From contig NZ_LT906480.1 of NCBI RefSeq assembly GCF_900186865.1, positions 2,622,001 through 2,686,000 on the forward strand: 64,000 bases of DNA. Direction: 5' to 3'. Shown in pieces: positions 25,242 through 34,925 of the stretch; the stretch's first letter is position 1, and each line of letters opens with the position of its first letter. Below the pieces are notes generated by a model that worked only from the letters and a program-made list of their open reading frames with translations, made no database searches and was not told the origin of the DNA. The DNA comes from Stenotrophomonas maltophilia. GTDB taxonomy: Bacteria > Pseudomonadota > Gammaproteobacteria > Xanthomonadales > Xanthomonadaceae. The position numbers and the translations under genes were made by a program.

Positions 25242-25266
25242 CCAGAGTGCAGGCGGCGCCCCTGCC

Positions 25267-26700
25267 CTAGAAGACCAGCTGCAGGCGGGTATTGAAGGTG
25301 GTGCCTTCATCCCTGCCCATTGCACTGCCGCTGCGGTGACGGGTCTGCCAACGGACGGCTTCGAACATCACGCGACTGAAATCGTTGAGGTACCAGTTCG
25401 CGCCCAGGGTCCACGCGTTACCGGTACCGCCACTGGGCAGCTCGGCATAGTCCACGTCTTCATAGCGGCCCTTCAGCTCCCAGGCACCGCCGCCGCCGCG
25501 CGTCACCGGATCGGCGACCTTCACCTTCCCCCAGGTACCGGCCTTGCCCGAGTACGACGGCAGCGCGCCCGCCAGGAACCAGCCGGCAGAAATCGCCCAC
25601 GCCGCGTGGTCGCGATCGTAGCGACCGCCGGCATCGGCCCCGCGCAGGGTTCGCGTACCCCACTCGCCCGTTGCCCACGCCGGGCCGAAGAAGCCGGCCA
25701 GTTCGGCACCGTAGGCGGTGCTGCGCTCGGCGCCCAGCAGCGTGCCCGGTGTGATCCTGACCAGATCGTTGAAATGTCCCGCGATGGCCGAACTGCGCAC
25801 CACGCCGCTGGCCCCGGCGGGAATCTTCTCGTGGAACGCCCATGCGCCCAGATGCAACGTGGCAGCAGCGGTGTCCAGCGGATTCCAGTGCACGCGCGTG
25901 GTCCAGGTCTGGCTGTCGTTGTCGGTTCCGGCGTTGTTGAGATCGTTGCCGGCCACCGACAGGCTGGCGTGCCAGCCCTTTCCATACACGCGCTCGGTCA
26001 GCCCGACACCGAACAGGCCGCGCTGCGGCAGCATCAGCGTGCCGACCACGTTGCGTTCCTGGAACGGCGTGTTGGAGGTGCTGCTGGAGCCATCGATACC
26101 GCGATCGTTCAAGCGGTTGCCCATCGTGAGATCGGCCGGCAGGCCGAACAGGGTGTGGTCCAGCGTGGCGTAGACCGACTTCCAGGCCACCGCGTTGTCG
26201 GCGAAGTCACCCTCCACCACCCAGCCCAGTGTGCCGTAGCGTCCCTCGGCCCCCAGGCGCACCGAACGGACCTCGGTGCCCGAAACGTTGCGATCACCGA
26301 CCGCCGAACCGTCCGTACTGGAGGCATCGACGAACAGGCGGCCGCGGGGACGGAACACCGTAGTGCCGTCGGCGCTGCTGAACTCGGGTGCGCCCTTGGC
26401 CCAAGAGACATTGGGCTGCCTGGACTGGCCGGATTCCAGTGCGGCCACCCGCGTTTCCAGCGCGGGCGCGGGCGGCGCGGATAGTGCGGCCGCAGTGCCC
26501 TGCCCGCCCTCGACGGCGCGGAGGCGCGCTTCCAATTGCTGGATCTGCAGCGCCTGCTGCTGCACCAGGCGTGACAGCTCGGCCTGGCTCAACGGCGCGG
26601 GCGGCGAAGGAGTGGACTGGGCGTCGGCGTGGCCACTGGCCAACAGCAGGCCGAGCGCGACCGGCAGCGCTGCCAGCGGCAGCACGGTGGAAGGGTTCAT
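25267..26700 (-). CDS. OprP/OprO-like outer-membrane porin
   Basis: A 477-residue porin with a signal peptide (cleaved near HADA). A short coiled coil (about 40-66, LSRLVQQQALQIQQLEARL in part) is followed by a beta-barrel with FRPRGRLFVDAS, typical of the phosphate-selective porin O/P family. The final RLQLVF fits the C-terminal aromatic rule. It lies 134 bp downstream of the ABC permease gene on the same strand and probably delivers the same anionic substrate to the ABC transporter. Confidence 0.85.
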   Translation of the reverse strand: MNPSTVLPLAALPVALGLLLASGHADAQSTPSPPAPLSQAELSRLVQQQALQIQQLEARLRAVEGGQGTAAALSAPPAPALETRVAALESGQSRQPNVSWAKGAPEFSSADGTTVFRPRGRLFVDASSTDGSAVGDRNVSGTEVRSVRLGAEGRYGTLGWVVEGDFADNAVAWKSVYATLDHTLFGLPADLTMGNRLNDRGIDGSSSTSNTPFQERNVVGTLMLPQRGLFGVGLTERVYGKGWHASLSVAGNDLNNAGTDNDSQTWTTRVHWNPLDTAAATLHLGAWAFHEKIPAGASGVVRSSAIAGHFNDLVRITPGTLLGAERSTAYGAELAGFFGPAWATGEWGTRTLRGADAGGRYDRDHAAWAISAGWFLAGALPSYSGKAGTWGKVKVADPVTRGGGGAWELKGRYEDVDYAELPSGGTGNAWTLGANWYLNDFSRVMFEAVRWQTRHRSGSAMGRDEGTTFNTRLQLVF

Positions 26701-26834
26701 GGACTCTCTCTCCGGCCAGCCGGCCCCCTGGCCCGGCGCTGGCCTGTTGCGGTGGTGCGGGGGAAGATCGGGGGAGGAAGCTCGCGCCGCCGGATCGGAC
26801 CGGCGGCGCGGCAGGCGGGCTCAACCCGGCCCGG

Positions 26835-27611
26835 TCAGCTGGTGGCCTGTGCCTGGGCGTTGGGACGCCAGGTGATCAGCTTGTTCTCGACCACGTCCAG
26901 CAGGGCGTCGATGACCAGCACGAAGGCGGCCAGGATGATGATGCCGGCGAACACACCCACGGCATTGAAGTTGCCCTCGGCCTGCGCGATCAGGTAGCCC
27001 AGGCCCGCCGAAGCGCCGAGGTACTCACCAATGATCGCACCGACCACTGCAAAGCCGACCGAAGTACGCAGCGAAGACAGGATCCAGCTCGCCGCTGCGG
27101 GGAAGTAGACATGGCGCAGCAGGTCACTGCGGCTCGCCCCCAGGATGCGGGCGTTGGCCAGCACCACCGGGTTCACCTCGCGCACGCCCTGCATGGCATT
27201 GAAGAACGTAGTGAAGAACACCAGCGTGACCGCCAGCGCCACCTTCGACCACAGGCCCAGCCCCAGCCACAACACGAAAATCGGCGCCAGCACTACACGC
27301 GGAATCGCGTTGAAGCCTTTGATGAAGGGATCCAGGATGCGCGCCGAGCGCCGGCTCAGGCCCAGCCAGACACCGCCGGCCACGCCCAGGCCGGTGCCGA
27401 TGATGTAGCCCAGTGCGGTTTCGGTCAGCGTGATGTACACATGTTGGTAGAAGGAGGTATCGGACAGCCAGGTCCAGGCCTGCTGCACGATGACCGTTGG
27501 CGAGGGGAAGAAGAACGGATCGATCACTCCCAGCGCGATGCCACCTTCCCAGCCACCGAACACGGCGACCACCAGCGCGAGCTGGATGAACTTGTCAGTC
27601 TTGGCGTGCAT
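26835..27611 (-). CDS. ABC transporter permease, SsuC/TauC type
   Basis: The ATG at 27611 follows GGAGAAGAGCT, giving a 258-residue inner-membrane permease; the longer frame into the ATPase gene is rejected. It has about six hydrophobic segments and the BPD-type EAA loop (LGASRSDLLRHVYFPAAASWIL, cited by its ends LGAS and WIL) of the sulfonate/nitrate/taurine family. Its first 17 bases overlap the end of the ATPase gene, so translation is coupled. Confidence 0.9.
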   Translation of the reverse strand: MHAKTDKFIQLALVVAVFGGWEGGIALGVIDPFFFPSPTVIVQQAWTWLSDTSFYQHVYITLTETALGYIIGTGLGVAGGVWLGLSRRSARILDPFIKGFNAIPRVVLAPIFVLWLGLGLWSKVALAVTLVFFTTFFNAMQGVREVNPVVLANARILGASRSDLLRHVYFPAAASWILSSLRTSVGFAVVGAIIGEYLGASAGLGYLIAQAEGNFNAVGVFAGIIILAAFVLVIDALLDVVENKLITWRPNAQAQATS

Positions 27612-28428
27612 AGCTCTTCTCCACTTCGCCGCGCAGGCAGGCCCAGATGTCGCGGTACAGGTCGGTGAAACGGTCATCCAGCTTGATCTCGGCCACGTTG
27701 CGCGGCCGTTCCAGATCCACGTCGAAACTGCGCACCACGCGGCTCGCCGGGCCGGAGGACAGCACCACCACGCGGTCACCCAGCGCGATTGCTTCTTCCA
27801 GGTCATGGGTAATCAGGATCACCGAGCGGCGATCCTCCTGCCACAGGCGCAGCAGCTCGTTCTGCATCAGGTGGCGGGTGTGGATGTCCAGCGCCGAGAA
27901 CGGCTCGTCCATCAGGATCACCTTCGGCTCGACGATCAGCGCCTGCGCCATCTGCACACGCTTGCGCTGGCCACCGGACAACTGGTGCGGATAGCGATGC
28001 TCGAAACCGGCCAGGCCGACCTTGGCCAGCCACGCGTTGGCCTTGGCCTTGCGTTCGGCTTCGGGCACGCCGCGGAAGCGCAGGCCCAGCTCGACGTTCT
28101 GGAAAGCTGTCTTCCACGGCAGCAGGGCGTCCTGCTGGAACAGGTAGCCGACCGACTCCTGCACGCCGCTGACCGTGCGGCCATCGATGGCCACGTCGCC
28201 CGAGGATGGCCTCAGCAGGCCAGCTACGGAATTGAGGATGGTGCTCTTGCCGCAGCCGGTGGGCCCAACGATGGCGAGGAACTCGCCGTCACCTACCTGG
28301 ATGTCGACATCGCGAACGGCGGTGAACTCGCCGAAGGACATGGTCACCTTGTTGATGGCGACCATGGTCTGTGCAGGCTCCAGCTGCGGTGCGCCGTTGA
28401 GTTGGCGCACGGTGGCATTAAGGGCCAT
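27595..28428 (-). CDS. ABC transporter ATPase, SsuB/TauB type
   Basis: A 277-residue nucleotide-binding subunit. Walker A is GPTGCGKST (residues 55-63), the signature is LSGGQRKRVQMA, Walker B is VILMDEPFSALD, and the H-loop is LITHDLEEA. It energises import together with the permease and lipoprotein beside it. The family includes transporters for sulfonates, taurine, nitrate, thiamine precursors and aromatic acids, so the solute remains open. The gene starts 14 bp after the binding-protein gene stops. Confidence 0.93.
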   Translation of the reverse strand: MALNATVRQLNGAPQLEPAQTMVAINKVTMSFGEFTAVRDVDIQVGDGEFLAIVGPTGCGKSTILNSVAGLLRPSSGDVAIDGRTVSGVQESVGYLFQQDALLPWKTAFQNVELGLRFRGVPEAERKAKANAWLAKVGLAGFEHRYPHQLSGGQRKRVQMAQALIVEPKVILMDEPFSALDIHTRHLMQNELLRLWQEDRRSVILITHDLEEAIALGDRVVVLSSGPASRVVRSFDVDLERPRNVAEIKLDDRFTDLYRDIWACLRGEVEKSYARQD

Positions 28429-28442
28429 GGGGTTACCTCCGC

Positions 28443-29504
28443 TTACGGTTGGGCAGCCGGCGCCGCAGCGTTGGCACGCTCGACGAAGGCATTGGTGTAG
28501 GTCTTGGACAGATCGATGTTGGCCTTGGCCACATCCGTATTGAACTCACGCAGCACCTTCAACGGCGTCTCCAGGTCGGCCGGCGTGAAGCGTCCATCGC
28601 GGGTGAATATCGCGCGCGCGTTCTCCACCGCGCGGGCATAGGTGGCGCGGTCGCCGGAGACGTAGCTGTCCGGCAGCGCGGCAACGATCTCCTCGGCACT
28701 GTTGTCGGCGATGAACTTCAACGCCATCTGCTCGGCACGGGCGATCTTCTCGGCCGCTTCGGGGCGCTTGTCCAGGAAGCTCTGGTTGGCATACATCACC
28801 GAGGTCGGGTACAACCCGCCATAGACCTGGCGGGCGCCTTCGTCGCTGCGCGCGTCAAGGATGATCTTCCCGACCTTGCGCTCGGTGATCAGGGTTGCAG
28901 CCGGATCGTAGTTGACCAGCAGGTCGATCTTGCCCTGCTCGAGCGCGGCGACTGCAGCAGCGCCGGAGCCGACGCCGATCAGCGAAATGCTGTCGGCCGG
29001 AATATCGTGCTGCGCCAGAAAGTGGCGGACGAAGAAGTCGGACGAGGAGCCCGGTGCGGTGATGCCGACCTTCTGGCCCTTGATGGACTCCGGTCGCGCA
29101 GGATCAAACGTGGCGTCTTCGCGCCCCGCCATCACCAGGCCGGAATTGCGCGAGAGCAGCACGAAGGCCACCACGTCCTTGCCCTTGGCCTGCATCTGGA
29201 TGGTGTGGTCGTAGAAACCGACCGCCACGTCGGTGGAATTCGCCACCAGGGCCTGCAGCACCTTCGAGCCACCCTGGGCGAAGTTCTCGGTTCTTACGTC
29301 CAGGCCGACGTCCTTGAAGTAGCCCTTGGCATCGGCAATGAAGAACGGAAGGTTGTTGAGGTTGTAGGAGCCGACGCTGATGCGCACGGGTGCATCGTCA
29401 CCGGTGCCGGTGGATGCGCCATCGGGGCGCCCGCTGTTGCTGCAACCGGCCGCGGCCAGACCGGCCGCGCACAGCGCGGCCATGAAGAACTGCTTGTACA
29501 TCAT
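28443..29504 (-). CDS. ABC substrate-binding lipoprotein, NMT1/SsuA type
   Basis: A 353-residue periplasmic binding protein. Residues 1-21 form a lipoprotein signal with Cys21 in LAAAGCSNS. The mature part resembles the NMT1/TauA/SsuA fold: VRISVGSYNLNNLPFFIADAKGYF at the start (key VGS, P, A, KGYF), GITAPGSSSDFFV for ligand contact and YPTSVMYANQSFL near the middle. It binds an unknown anion for the adjacent ABC transporter. It lies 72 bp downstream of the PrpF-like gene's end on the same strand. Confidence 0.9.
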   Translation of the reverse strand: MMYKQFFMAALCAAGLAAAGCSNSGRPDGASTGTGDDAPVRISVGSYNLNNLPFFIADAKGYFKDVGLDVRTENFAQGGSKVLQALVANSTDVAVGFYDHTIQMQAKGKDVVAFVLLSRNSGLVMAGREDATFDPARPESIKGQKVGITAPGSSSDFFVRHFLAQHDIPADSISLIGVGSGAAAVAALEQGKIDLLVNYDPAATLITERKVGKIILDARSDEGARQVYGGLYPTSVMYANQSFLDKRPEAAEKIARAEQMALKFIADNSAEEIVAALPDSYVSGDRATYARAVENARAIFTRDGRFTPADLETPLKVLREFNTDVAKANIDLSKTYTNAFVERANAAAPAAQP

Positions 29505-29576
29505 CCCTCCCAGGAGTGAAGCATCTACGTTGTAATGGCTGGCATGCGCGTCTGCGCCGGCCCTGCCGGGTTCAGA

Positions 29577-30698
29577 TCATGCCGCTGACGTCCATTGGCG
29601 GGCTTGGGTGGAACTGGCCATGGCAGGCACTGGCGTTGTCGCAAACACGCGACCTTCGAACAATCGGCGTGCGGTGCGGACCACGCTGGCAATCACCGGT
29701 GCGTCATCCGAGCTGCGACTGAGGCCCACCTGCAGGTCCCCGCTCGGATGTTCGAGGGTAATGCTGCCGGGAACGGACAGGCACCCGACCAAAGTGTGGG
29801 CCAGCGTGCCCGGCGTGACGGCGGCGGTAGCCAGGCCGACCGCGCCGGTAATGGCCAGTGCGGTGTGGCATTGGTGCGGCATGAAGTAACGCACCTGCAG
29901 ATCGCCGCCGTGTTGCGGCGCCGACAGCAGCACCGGCTTGGGAATGACCTTGTTGCCGGCGTCGGCGATGCCCATGCGGGCGCCCGCCTCGATGCGCAGC
30001 GCTTCCAGCCGGCGCATGAGCGCGGCATCCGCGTTCAGTTCGGCGGGCGATGCATCACCGCGCACGCCCAGGTCCTCGGCATGCACCAGCATCATCGGCA
30101 TGGCGCAGTCCACCAGGCTGACCGGCACGCCATCGATGGTTTCCCGGGCGTGGCCGCTGGGCAGCAGCTTGCCGGTGCGGGCGCCTGCGGCATCAAGGAA
30201 GGAAAGCCTGACCGGCGCGGCCGAGCCCGGTGCGCCGGCAATGCGCGTATCACCGCGGTAGACCAGATGGCCACCCGGCGTTTCCACCGTGGCGATGATC
30301 AGCTTGCCGGTGTTGACGTTGTGGATGCGCACCTCGGTCTGCGGATCCTGAGCCTGCACCAGCCCCCGCTCGATGGCGTACGGGCCCACCGCCGCCAGCA
30401 TGTTGCCGCAGTTGGGGGACGTGTCCACCACCTGCTGCTCCACCCGTACCTGGGCGAACAGATAGTCCACGTCGGCGTCTGCCCGGCTGGATCGATCGAT
30501 GATGGCCACCTTGCTGGTCAGTGCGTTGCCGCCACCGATGCCATCGATCTGCAGCGGATGGCCCGACCCCATTACTTCCACCAGCAGGCGATCGCGTTCA
30601 ACAACGTCCGCCGGAAGGTCGCTGGCCAGGAAGAACGGGCCCTTGGATGTACCACCGCGCATGAGTACGCAGGGAATGCTGAGCAGATCGTTGGACAT
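29577..30698 (-). CDS. PrpF/GalD-family isomerase (4-oxalomesaconate tautomerase-like)
   Basis: The ATG at 30698 gives 373 residues; upstream residues in the frame run into the divergent LysR gene. PrpF-family proteins have a double diaminopimelate-epimerase-like fold and move double bonds in di- and tricarboxylic acids. The visible features are CVLMRGGTSKGPFFLASDLP (start; CVLMRGGTSKG), DGIGGGNALTSKVAII and DTSPNCGNMLAAVGPYAI with its conserved Cys. The RGGTSKG start and length match 4-oxalomesaconate tautomerase GalD. No gallate dioxygenase or hydratase gene is near, so the pathway is unsettled. It heads an operon with the ABC transporter and porin. Confidence 0.82.
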   Translation of the reverse strand: MSNDLLSIPCVLMRGGTSKGPFFLASDLPADVVERDRLLVEVMGSGHPLQIDGIGGGNALTSKVAIIDRSSRADADVDYLFAQVRVEQQVVDTSPNCGNMLAAVGPYAIERGLVQAQDPQTEVRIHNVNTGKLIIATVETPGGHLVYRGDTRIAGAPGSAAPVRLSFLDAAGARTGKLLPSGHARETIDGVPVSLVDCAMPMMLVHAEDLGVRGDASPAELNADAALMRRLEALRIEAGARMGIADAGNKVIPKPVLLSAPQHGGDLQVRYFMPHQCHTALAITGAVGLATAAVTPGTLAHTLVGCLSVPGSITLEHPSGDLQVGLSRSSDDAPVIASVVRTARRLFEGRVFATTPVPAMASSTQARQWTSAA

Positions 30699-30721
30699 AC
30701 GTGTGTTAGATTGATGCGTGT

Positions 30722-30739
30722 AGGGGATGAATGACCCCT
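30722..30739. promoter_or_regulatory. Inverted repeat in the PrpF/LysR divergent promoter
   Basis: AGGGG and CCCCT arms around ATGAATGA, located 23 bp upstream of the PrpF-like start and 69 bp upstream of the LysR start. A plausible LysR operator, though the arms are short. Confidence 0.4.
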
Positions 30740-30807
30740 CTGTGATTCGATACTGGCATGACCCCAATTGATCTGTGAATTGCTGATTTTTGGATGATTG
30801 ATACCCA

Positions 30808-31710
30808 ATGAGCATCAATTGCGAGATCCTGGATCTACGCGCATTCCTGCTGGTGTCGGAGACGCGCAGCTTCCACCGCGCCGCGGAGATCCTGCACGTC
30901 TCCCAGCCGGCACTCAGCCGACGGATACAGAAGCTGGAGCAGGCTGTGGGTTCGCCACTGCTGGAGCGCACCACGCGCAGCGTCAGCACCACCGCCGTCG
31001 GCGAGAACCTGCTGCCGCTGGTGCGTCGTATGCTGGAGGAATTCGATGGGTCACTGTTCTCACTGCGGGGCCGGGACGATACGCGGGGCGCTACCGTCAC
31101 CATCGCCTGCCTGCCCACGGCGGCGTTCTACTTCCTGCCCAGCGTGATGGCGCGTTTCCACGAAGCGCATCCCAACGTGCGCTTCCGGATCCTGGATATC
31201 CCGGCCACCGAAGGCCTGCAGGCGGTAGAGCGTGGCGAAGTCGAGTTCGGCATCAACTTCATGGGCGCCAACGATCCGAATCTCGATTTCGACGTGCTGG
31301 CCGAAGATCCCTTCGTGCTGGCCTGCCGACGCGATCATCCGCTGGCCCGCAAGCGCAAGGTGGAATGGGCCGATCTGGCCGAGCACCAGCTGATCACCGT
31401 GCATCGCACCAGCGGCAACCGCACGCTGCTGGATGGTGCCCTGGCGCGCGAGAACCTCAAGCTGAGCTGGCACTACGAAGTGACCCACCTGTCGACGTCA
31501 CTGGGCATGGTCGAGGCCGGCATCGGCGTGTCGGTCCTGCCGAAAATGGCCACGCCGGACGGGGATCATCCGACCCTGGTGACGCGCACGATTGGTAACC
31601 CCGTGGTGTCGCGCACGATCGGGATCGTCCGTCGCCGGGGCGCCCTGCTCTCGCCTACTGCGGAACGCTTTCTGCAGATGTTGATGAGCCAGTGGCGCGG
31701 GGAGACCTGA
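30808..31710 (+). CDS. LysR-family regulator
   Basis: A 300-residue LysR-type regulator. The N-terminal helix-turn-helix (about 5-65) reads FHRAAEILHVSQPALSRRIQKLE (key AAEILHVSQPALSRRI), and the C-terminal effector domain begins near residue 95. It is divergent from the PrpF-like gene with 109 bp between starts, the usual arrangement for control of a divergent operon. It therefore probably regulates uptake and isomerisation of the carboxylic acid handled by that operon. Confidence 0.9.
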   Translation: MSINCEILDLRAFLLVSETRSFHRAAEILHVSQPALSRRIQKLEQAVGSPLLERTTRSVSTTAVGENLLPLVRRMLEEFDGSLFSLRGRDDTRGATVTIACLPTAAFYFLPSVMARFHEAHPNVRFRILDIPATEGLQAVERGEVEFGINFMGANDPNLDFDVLAEDPFVLACRRDHPLARKRKVEWADLAEHQLITVHRTSGNRTLLDGALARENLKLSWHYEVTHLSTSLGMVEAGIGVSVLPKMATPDGDHPTLVTRTIGNPVVSRTIGIVRRRGALLSPTAERFLQMLMSQWRGET

Positions 31711-31756
31711 GCATCGTTTGCTGGACAGGCCGCCCCCGGATCTGGCCGAGGGTGAT

Positions 31757-31779
31757 GGCCGGGCATGGCTCGGCCCTAC
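31757..31779 (-). repeat. REP element (SMAG type, GTAG-headed) overlapping the uvrA2 stop
   Basis: Read on the minus strand it starts GTAG and continues with arms GGCCGAGC and GCCCGGCC around a CAT loop, with one G-U pair. This matches the GTAG-headed REP family of Stenotrophomonas. The TAG within GTAG is the stop codon of the UvrA-like gene. It also lies between two convergent genes and may serve as their terminator. Confidence 0.7.
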
Positions 31780-34424
31780 AGAGGAGCCAGCTCGCGCGCA
31801 AGGAAAGGCGCTGTCCTGCTTCCCCGCGCGCGGGCCACCTGTTGCGGCGTTCCCTTCGCCACGATGGTGCCACCCGCGCTGCCTGCGCCCGGCCCGACGT
31901 CAATCACCCAGTCCGCCTGGGCGACCGCCCGCATGTCATGCTCGATCATCACCACCGTATTTCCTGCGTCGACCAGCCGCTGCAGCTGAACCAGCAGCCT
32001 GTCCGCATCCGACGCGTGCAGGCCGGTGGTGGGTTCGTCCAGCACGTAAAGCGTGCGCCCGCGCTGGCTGCGCTGCAGTTCAGTGGCCAGCTTGATGCGC
32101 TGGGCCTCGCCGCCTGAAAGCTCCGTGGCCGGCTGGCCCAGCCTCAGGTAACCCAGGCCGATGTCCTGCAGCAGCTGCAACGGCCGGGCAATGACCTCTT
32201 CCGCCATGAAGAATGCATGCGCCTGGTCCACGGTCATCTGCAGGACCTCGGCGATGTTGCGGTCGTTCCACAGCACCTTCAGCGTGGCCTCGTTGTAGCG
32301 GGCGCCGTGGCAGGTGGGGCATGGGGCATAGACGCTGGGCATGAACAGCAGTTCGACACTCACGAAACCCTCGCCTTCGCAGGTTTCGCATCGGCCCTTG
32401 GCTACGTTGAACGAGAAACGACCCGCATCGAAGCGACGACGACGTGCGGCGGGCGTCGCCGCGAACAGTTTGCGTACGTGATCGAACATCCCGGTATAGG
32501 TGGCGAGGTTGGAGCGCGGTGTGCGGCCAATCGGCTTCTGGTCGACCTGCACGACCCGCTGGATGGCGTCCACATCACCGGCCAACTGGCCTCGGGTGGT
32601 TTCCATCACCGTCGGCCCGTCGTTCGGCGACGCCTCGGCGCCATCGTCCGCGGGTTCATGCCCCAGGTGCAGCAGCATCAGCTCGGGCAAGGCCTGTGCC
32701 ATCAGGCTGGACTTGCCCGACCCCGAAATGCCGGTCACGGCCGTCAGCAATCCCAGCGGCACCTGCGCGTCCACTCCCTGCAGGTTGTGGCGATGGATGC
32801 CCTGCAGTTCCAGCCAGTGGGTGGCGGTGCGCTGCCGACGGGTGGGCGCGGGTACCTGGTCGAACAGATACAGTGCCGTGCGCGACTCCTGCACCTGGCG
32901 CAGGCCGCCCGGCTCACCGCTGTAGAGCACGCGCCCTCCCCGCTCGCCGGCCTCCGGGCCCACGTCCACCAGCCACTGCGCGCGGCGCATCAGCTCCAGA
33001 TCGTGCTCGACCACGAACACCGAGTTTCCGCCATCACGCAGCCGGTCCAACGCGTCGTACAGCGCCTGGCTGTCGGCGGGATGCAGTCCGGCCGAAGGCT
33101 CGTCGAGCACGTACAGCACACCAAACAGCAACGAGCTGAGCTGCGTGGCCAGCCGCAGGCGCTGCAGTTCGCCGGCGGACAGCGTGGGCGTGGCGCGGTC
33201 CAGCGAGAGATAGCCCAGGCCAAGCTCGCGCAGTTGCCGTACCCGCCCCATGACTCCGCCCGCCAGCCGCTGTGCGGCCAGCCGCTTCTCTTCGGACAGG
33301 GCCGAGGTCAGGCGCACGTCGGGGGCGCCCTCGTGCGTCGCGCGGCCACTCGCGGCGCGCCGGGCACGATCGCGGGGTGTCGCATGCGTGCTGATAGGTG
33401 CACCCTTGCTGTGTGCACCGAAATCACCTTCCGCGATGGGCTCCAGCAGATCCGCCAGTTGATCCAGGGGCAACCGCATGAACTCACCGATATCCACGCC
33501 CGCGAAGGTGACCGAGAGCGCTTCCGGCTTCAGCCGCTTTCCGTGGCAGACCGGGCACAGCTTGCCTTCCATGTAGCGGGAAACCCGTTTGCGCATCAGC
33601 GCGCTCTGGGTGTTGGCGAAGGTATGCAGCACATAGCGACGCGCGCCGGTGTATGTACCCATGTAGCTCGGCTCGAGCTTTCGCTTGAGCGCAGCCCGGG
33701 TCTCGGCAGGCGTGAAGCCTGCATAGACCGGCACGGTGGGCGTTTCCTCCGTGAACAGGATCCACTCCCGATCCTTCTTCGGCAGCTTCTTCCACGGTAC
33801 GTCGATGTCGTAGCCGAGCGTGACCAGGATGTCGCGCAGGTTCTGGCCATGCCAGGCCGGCGGCCAGGAGGCGATGGCGCGCTCGCGGATGCTCAGCGAC
33901 GGATCCGGCACCATCAAGGCTTCCGTCACCTCGTAGACGTGCCCCAGCCCGTGACAGGTGCTGCAGGCGCCCTGCGGGGTATTGGGCGAAAAGTCCTCGG
34001 CGTAAAGCATCGGCTGGTTGGCCGGGTATGCACCTGCACGCGAATACATCATGCGCACCAGGCTGGACAGCGTAGTGACGCTGCCCACCGATGAGCGCGC
34101 GTTGCTGGCGCCGCGCTGCTGCTGCAGGGCCACTGCCGGCGGCAACCCGTCGATGGCGTCCACATCGGGCACGCCGGCCTGGTCGATCAGACGCCGTGCA
34201 TACGGCGCAACCGACTCAAAGTAGCGCCGCTGCGCCTCCGCGAAGATCGTGCCGAACGCCAGCGATGACTTGCCGGAGCCCGAAACACCGGAAAACACCA
34301 CCAATGCGTTGCGCGGGATGGAGACGTCGACATTCCTGAGGTTGTGCTCGCGCGCGCCACGCACCTCGACGCAACCGCTGGCAGCGGCGGCACATGACGA
34401 TTCACCAAAAGGGGGCTTGGACAT
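31776..34424 (-). CDS. UvrA2-type ABC ATPase (UvrA paralogue lacking the UvrB-binding domain)
   Basis: An 882-residue tandem ABC ATPase of the excinuclease UvrA family, shorter than the usual 940. Walker A motifs are GVSGSGKSS near residue 48 and GISGSGKSS in the second half; the signatures are [12 protein letters not shown] and [12 protein letters not shown]. Zinc pairs CSTC, CPVC, CETC and CPTC are present. After [21 protein letters not shown] sequence the UvrB-binding domain of canonical UvrA is missing and the text jumps to [13 protein letters not shown]. Paralogues of this class are linked to resistance to DNA-binding drugs rather than to standard excision repair. Confidence 0.9.
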   Translation of the reverse strand: MSKPPFGESSCAAAASGCVEVRGAREHNLRNVDVSIPRNALVVFSGVSGSGKSSLAFGTIFAEAQRRYFESVAPYARRLIDQAGVPDVDAIDGLPPAVALQQQRGASNARSSVGSVTTLSSLVRMMYSRAGAYPANQPMLYAEDFSPNTPQGACSTCHGLGHVYEVTEALMVPDPSLSIRERAIASWPPAWHGQNLRDILVTLGYDIDVPWKKLPKKDREWILFTEETPTVPVYAGFTPAETRAALKRKLEPSYMGTYTGARRYVLHTFANTQSALMRKRVSRYMEGKLCPVCHGKRLKPEALSVTFAGVDIGEFMRLPLDQLADLLEPIAEGDFGAHSKGAPISTHATPRDRARRAASGRATHEGAPDVRLTSALSEEKRLAAQRLAGGVMGRVRQLRELGLGYLSLDRATPTLSAGELQRLRLATQLSSLLFGVLYVLDEPSAGLHPADSQALYDALDRLRDGGNSVFVVEHDLELMRRAQWLVDVGPEAGERGGRVLYSGEPGGLRQVQESRTALYLFDQVPAPTRRQRTATHWLELQGIHRHNLQGVDAQVPLGLLTAVTGISGSGKSSLMAQALPELMLLHLGHEPADDGAEASPNDGPTVMETTRGQLAGDVDAIQRVVQVDQKPIGRTPRSNLATYTGMFDHVRKLFAATPAARRRRFDAGRFSFNVAKGRCETCEGEGFVSVELLFMPSVYAPCPTCHGARYNEATLKVLWNDRNIAEVLQMTVDQAHAFFMAEEVIARPLQLLQDIGLGYLRLGQPATELSGGEAQRIKLATELQRSQRGRTLYVLDEPTTGLHASDADRLLVQLQRLVDAGNTVVMIEHDMRAVAQADWVIDVGPGAGSAGGTIVAKGTPQQVARARGSRTAPFLARELAPL

Positions 34425-34517
34425 CTTCGCGATCCTGCAGGCAGTGAGCGGCGCGCGTAGGGGCGCGCCCGATAGTGCATTTTCGCTGTTGTGGAGTGAA
34501 TGCGGGTGATGGCGTGG

Positions 34518-34885
34518 TCACGCCATGGTGCGCCGATACAACTGATCGAGCGTAGCCGTGCGAACGAGGCGGCCGCGATTGTAGAAATGCAGCACCGGCT
34601 CGCTCAACGTCACGTCAGCCGGAACCAGGTTCATGCCTTCGCAGCCGACCACGACCGAGCCCCATCGTCCGACGGGAACAACCCGCGATGCCATCCGCAT
34701 ATCAGCCAGGCATCCTGACCCGATGCCTGTGGCGTTACCCGCGTTGAATTGACGGCTGGATCCGAATCGGTACAGAGATTTCGCGTGGAGGAGCATGCCG
34801 TGAACCTTTCTGGCGGCGGCAGCGGGGAATCGGCAAGCGCCGGGCTCGCAGCAAATGCGGCGATGAGCGTAATGAAAGCCTTCAT
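34518..34885 (-). pseudogene. Secreted hypothetical protein, frameshifted
   Basis: Two overlapping frames make one protein. The first frame, from the ATG at 34885, gives a signal peptide (MKAFITLIAAFAASPALA) and a mature part down to WHRGLFPSDDGARS. The second frame resumes as VVVGCEGMNLVPADV and runs through LHFYNRGRLVRTATLDQLY to the stop at 34518. The join falls at the CCCC run 34660-34663, where one base seems to be missing. Related small xanthomonad proteins, as I recall them, have both halves in one frame. It could be a real mutation or a sequencing error. Function is unknown. Confidence 0.65.
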
Positions 34886-34925
34886 GTCGCTGCACATCTA
34901 AAAGGAGCGGCCGCCGAACCGCAAA

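Noticed and set aside
29577..30698. Firm naming of the PrpF-family gene as galD
   Set aside because: The motif and length match GalD, but no gallate pathway gene is in the window.
31750..31785. A CRISPR or IS end near 31.7 kb
   Set aside because: There is a single hairpin with GTAG head, with no spacer array, transposase or target duplication.
32217..34094. A 625-residue plus-strand open frame opposite the UvrA2-like gene
   Set aside because: Antisense to a gene with conserved ATPase and zinc motifs; no recognisable domain in the product.
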